This document shows positions 62,712-64,000 of a DNA stretch of 64,000 nucleotides, in pieces. The position numbers and the translations under genes are program-made. Source of the DNA: Desulfobacteraceae bacterium. GTDB lineage: Bacteria; Desulfobacterota; Desulfobacteria; Desulfobacterales; RPRI01. How positions within the stretch are numbered: position 1 is the first letter of the stretch; every line of letters starts with the position of its first letter. The notes under the pieces were generated by a model. It worked only from the letters and a program-made list of their open reading frames with translations. It searched no databases and was not told the DNA's origin. The DNA lies in assembly GCA_011391695.1 (NCBI GenBank), contig JAABQB010000010.1, positions 1 through 64,000 on the forward strand, in the 5' to 3' direction.

Positions 62712-63740
62712 ATGGGTAAAAAGCAAAGCAGGACAGGCGAGCATTTTTACTTTTTCTTTGCCTGCATCATATTGACATCAATTTTCATATGCGGGTGCGG
62801 TCACCTTTATGAGGGATATCTGGCCAAGCCCACCCTCCAGGAGGCGGATGATTTTTTCAGCCAGGGAAGCTACAAAGCCTCTCTGAGCAAATACCAACAG
62901 ATTATTGGAAAATATCCCTCTGTGGGAGACAGGGTCCTTTTCGAGATGGGTATTATTTATGCGCATCCCGGGAATGAACAAAAAGATTATCAGAAATCCA
63001 TGGAATGTTTTCAGAAAATCATAAGGGATTATCCTGAGAGTCGTTACAGGCAGGACAGTGAGATGATGATATTTTATATCAATAATGTCACCATCAAGGA
63101 TAAGAGGATTGATACGCTGCAAACACAGATTGATACGCTGCAAACACAGATTGAGACGCTCGGACAAGAGGTTAGAATCAAGGGGAATGAGATTATTAGA
63201 AAGCAAAGTAAGATTGATGCACTGGAACAAGGGGTTAAAAGCAAGGAGAGCGAGATAATTGCACTGCAAAAAAAGATTGAAGAGCTTGAACAAAAGGTTT
63301 TTGTAATCCAGAATGGACCGGCAGATAAGATTCTGATAGAAAAGAAAGAAAGACGATTGACGATGATCTCAAAGGACAAAGTTCTCAAGACGTACAAGAT
63401 AGCCCTGGGGGGAAACCCGGATGGTCCAAAAGAAAGGCAAGGCGATAACAAAACCCCGGAAGGAACCTACTTCATCGATTCAAGGAACAATAACAGCCGT
63501 TATCACCTCTCTCTTCATATTTCCTATCCAAACGAGAAAGACAAAAAGCGGGCAAAAGAAATTGGCGTTTCTCCGGGTGGAGACATTATGATTCATGGCA
63601 TTAAAAATGGTTTCTCGTGGGTTGGTGATTCTCACACAGGGATTGATTGGACTAAAGGATGTATTGCCGTTACAGACGAAGAGATAGAGGAAATTGACAA
63701 GTTAGTGCCAAATGGTACGATTGTTGAAATAAGGCCATAG
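62712..63740 (+). CDS. Lipoprotein L,D-transpeptidase (YkuD) with coiled coil
   Basis: A 342-residue protein. A lipobox-like FICGC lies at about residues 26-30, a TPR-like stretch follows (ADDFFSQGSYKASLSKYQQIIGKYPS), then a coiled coil (about 120-205) with tandem IDTLQTQ repeats. The YkuD domain spans about 210-340 with IMIHG and the catalytic Cys in DWTKGCIAV. L,D-transpeptidases cross-link peptidoglycan or attach lipoproteins to it. The TPR/coil part would hold the enzyme away from the membrane. The catalytic motif has Thr-Lys-Gly-Cys, within the known variation of the family. Confidence 0.88.
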   Translation: MGKKQSRTGEHFYFFFACIILTSIFICGCGHLYEGYLAKPTLQEADDFFSQGSYKASLSKYQQIIGKYPSVGDRVLFEMGIIYAHPGNEQKDYQKSMECFQKIIRDYPESRYRQDSEMMIFYINNVTIKDKRIDTLQTQIDTLQTQIETLGQEVRIKGNEIIRKQSKIDALEQGVKSKESEIIALQKKIEELEQKVFVIQNGPADKILIEKKERRLTMISKDKVLKTYKIALGGNPDGPKERQGDNKTPEGTYFIDSRNNNSRYHLSLHISYPNEKDKKRAKEIGVSPGGDIMIHGIKNGFSWVGDSHTGIDWTKGCIAVTDEEIEEIDKLVPNGTIVEIRP

Positions 63741-63784
63741 TGGTTTTAATTTTTCTTCATTAAACAGGATATCTTATTAAATTC

Positions 63785-64000
63785 ATGTGCCGAATCATTG
63801 ACGTGTCAATCTTATCCGCGGGGCTTCGTCTTATCGTTCTATTTATTTTCATTTTATCTCTCCTTTTATCTCTCCTTTTATCTCTCCCTGGATGCGCCGT
63901 ATCGAAGAATGTTCTGGTGATGCCCTTGCCTGCTCCAAGCCCGCCGGTAGAAAAGATCGAACGACCTGAAATTCCGGTTGTATTGGAAGAAAAGATTGAA
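63785..64000 (+). CDS. Start of a putative lipoprotein gene, cut by window end
   Basis: An open frame from ATG 63785 to the window end (72 codons): a basic N-terminus (MCRIIDVSILSAGLRLIVLF), a Leu/Ser hydrophobic core built from three tandem 12-base copies of TTTTATCTCTCC, and a lipobox-like LPGC followed by AVSKNVLVMPLPAPSPPVEKIERPE. The Pro-rich start of the mature part and lipobox suggest an outer-membrane-linked lipoprotein. Family is unknown from this part. Confidence 0.55.
   Translation, partial: MCRIIDVSILSAGLRLIVLFIFILSLLLSLLLSLPGCAVSKNVLVMPLPAPSPPVEKIERPEIPVVLEEKIE

Overview
The window looks like a chromosomal segment of a Gram-negative, probably anaerobic Desulfobacterota bacterium (Desulfobacteraceae-like). 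The evidence is an outer-membrane LptD, a DUF134/NifX-type iron-sulfur gene pair, many acyl-CoA ligases and branched-chain-type ABC transporters, a RicT/HolB/MetG housekeeping cluster, sigma-54 control, and many short palindromic intergenic repeats. The affiliation is inference from gene content; no rRNA is present. Most of the window is ordinary housekeeping DNA. Accessory patches are an IS element with a hicAB module, a broken DUF3124 gene, and a secreted-protein region at the right end.

Layout. 1-4.1 kb: the C-terminal part of a RecD2-type helicase, a membrane-anchored MsrA-MsrB fusion, a NifX-like protein and its DUF134 regulator with a 20-bp palindrome upstream, then a DUF3124 pseudogene interrupted by a repeat. 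4.1-8.1 kb: an orphan REC-PAS-HD-GYP protein, a cysteine-rich 4Fe-4S protein and a poly-gamma-glutamate-hydrolase-like protein. 8.1-18.7 kb: an acyl-CoA synthetase converging on an operon of SDR oxidoreductase, LivK-like binding protein, LivHMGF and an acyl-CoA ligase. This operon has a good -24/-12 promoter match and repeated TGTAGAA boxes, and lies downstream of a PAS sigma-54 activator. It plausibly imports, activates and oxidises an organic acid.

19.1-21.7 kb: an ISNCY-like element next to hicAB with its own promoter and operator, and tRNA-Met(CAT). 22-28.8 kb: a repetitive DUF3426 zinc-ribbon membrane protein, hpt, a CbpA-like J protein, mnmG, a radical SAM protein and an FmdB-type zinc ribbon missing from the ORF track. 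28.8-34.6 kb: a dppABCDF-like peptide transporter behind a second sigma-54-like promoter. 35.2-42.5 kb (minus strand): lptD, a NusG paralogue, HU, holB, ricT, metG. 42.7-47.6 kb: surE, a YhaM-like HD nuclease, tmk, and a cysteine synthase fused to a cysteinyl-tRNA-synthetase-like domain whose HIGH and KMSKS motifs are both altered. 47.7-60.7 kb: leuDC, lepA, a REC-GGDEF cyclase, GNAT and DUF2156 proteins, a rhomboid-DnaJ C-terminal fusion, nadC, valS, a PopZ-like acidic protein, rsmE and tRNA-Phe. 61-64 kb: a metzincin-type lipoprotein, small exported proteins and an L,D-transpeptidase.

The features most worth following up are the cysteine synthase/CysRS-like fusion with degenerate class I signatures, the rhomboid-DnaJ fusion, the sigma-54 acid-uptake operon, and a mosaic repeat family with GACGGCTTCGTAA ends. 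The end of this repeat sits exactly at, and supplies most of, the TGA stop codons of holB and leuD. No CRISPR array, prophage or recognisable defence island was seen.
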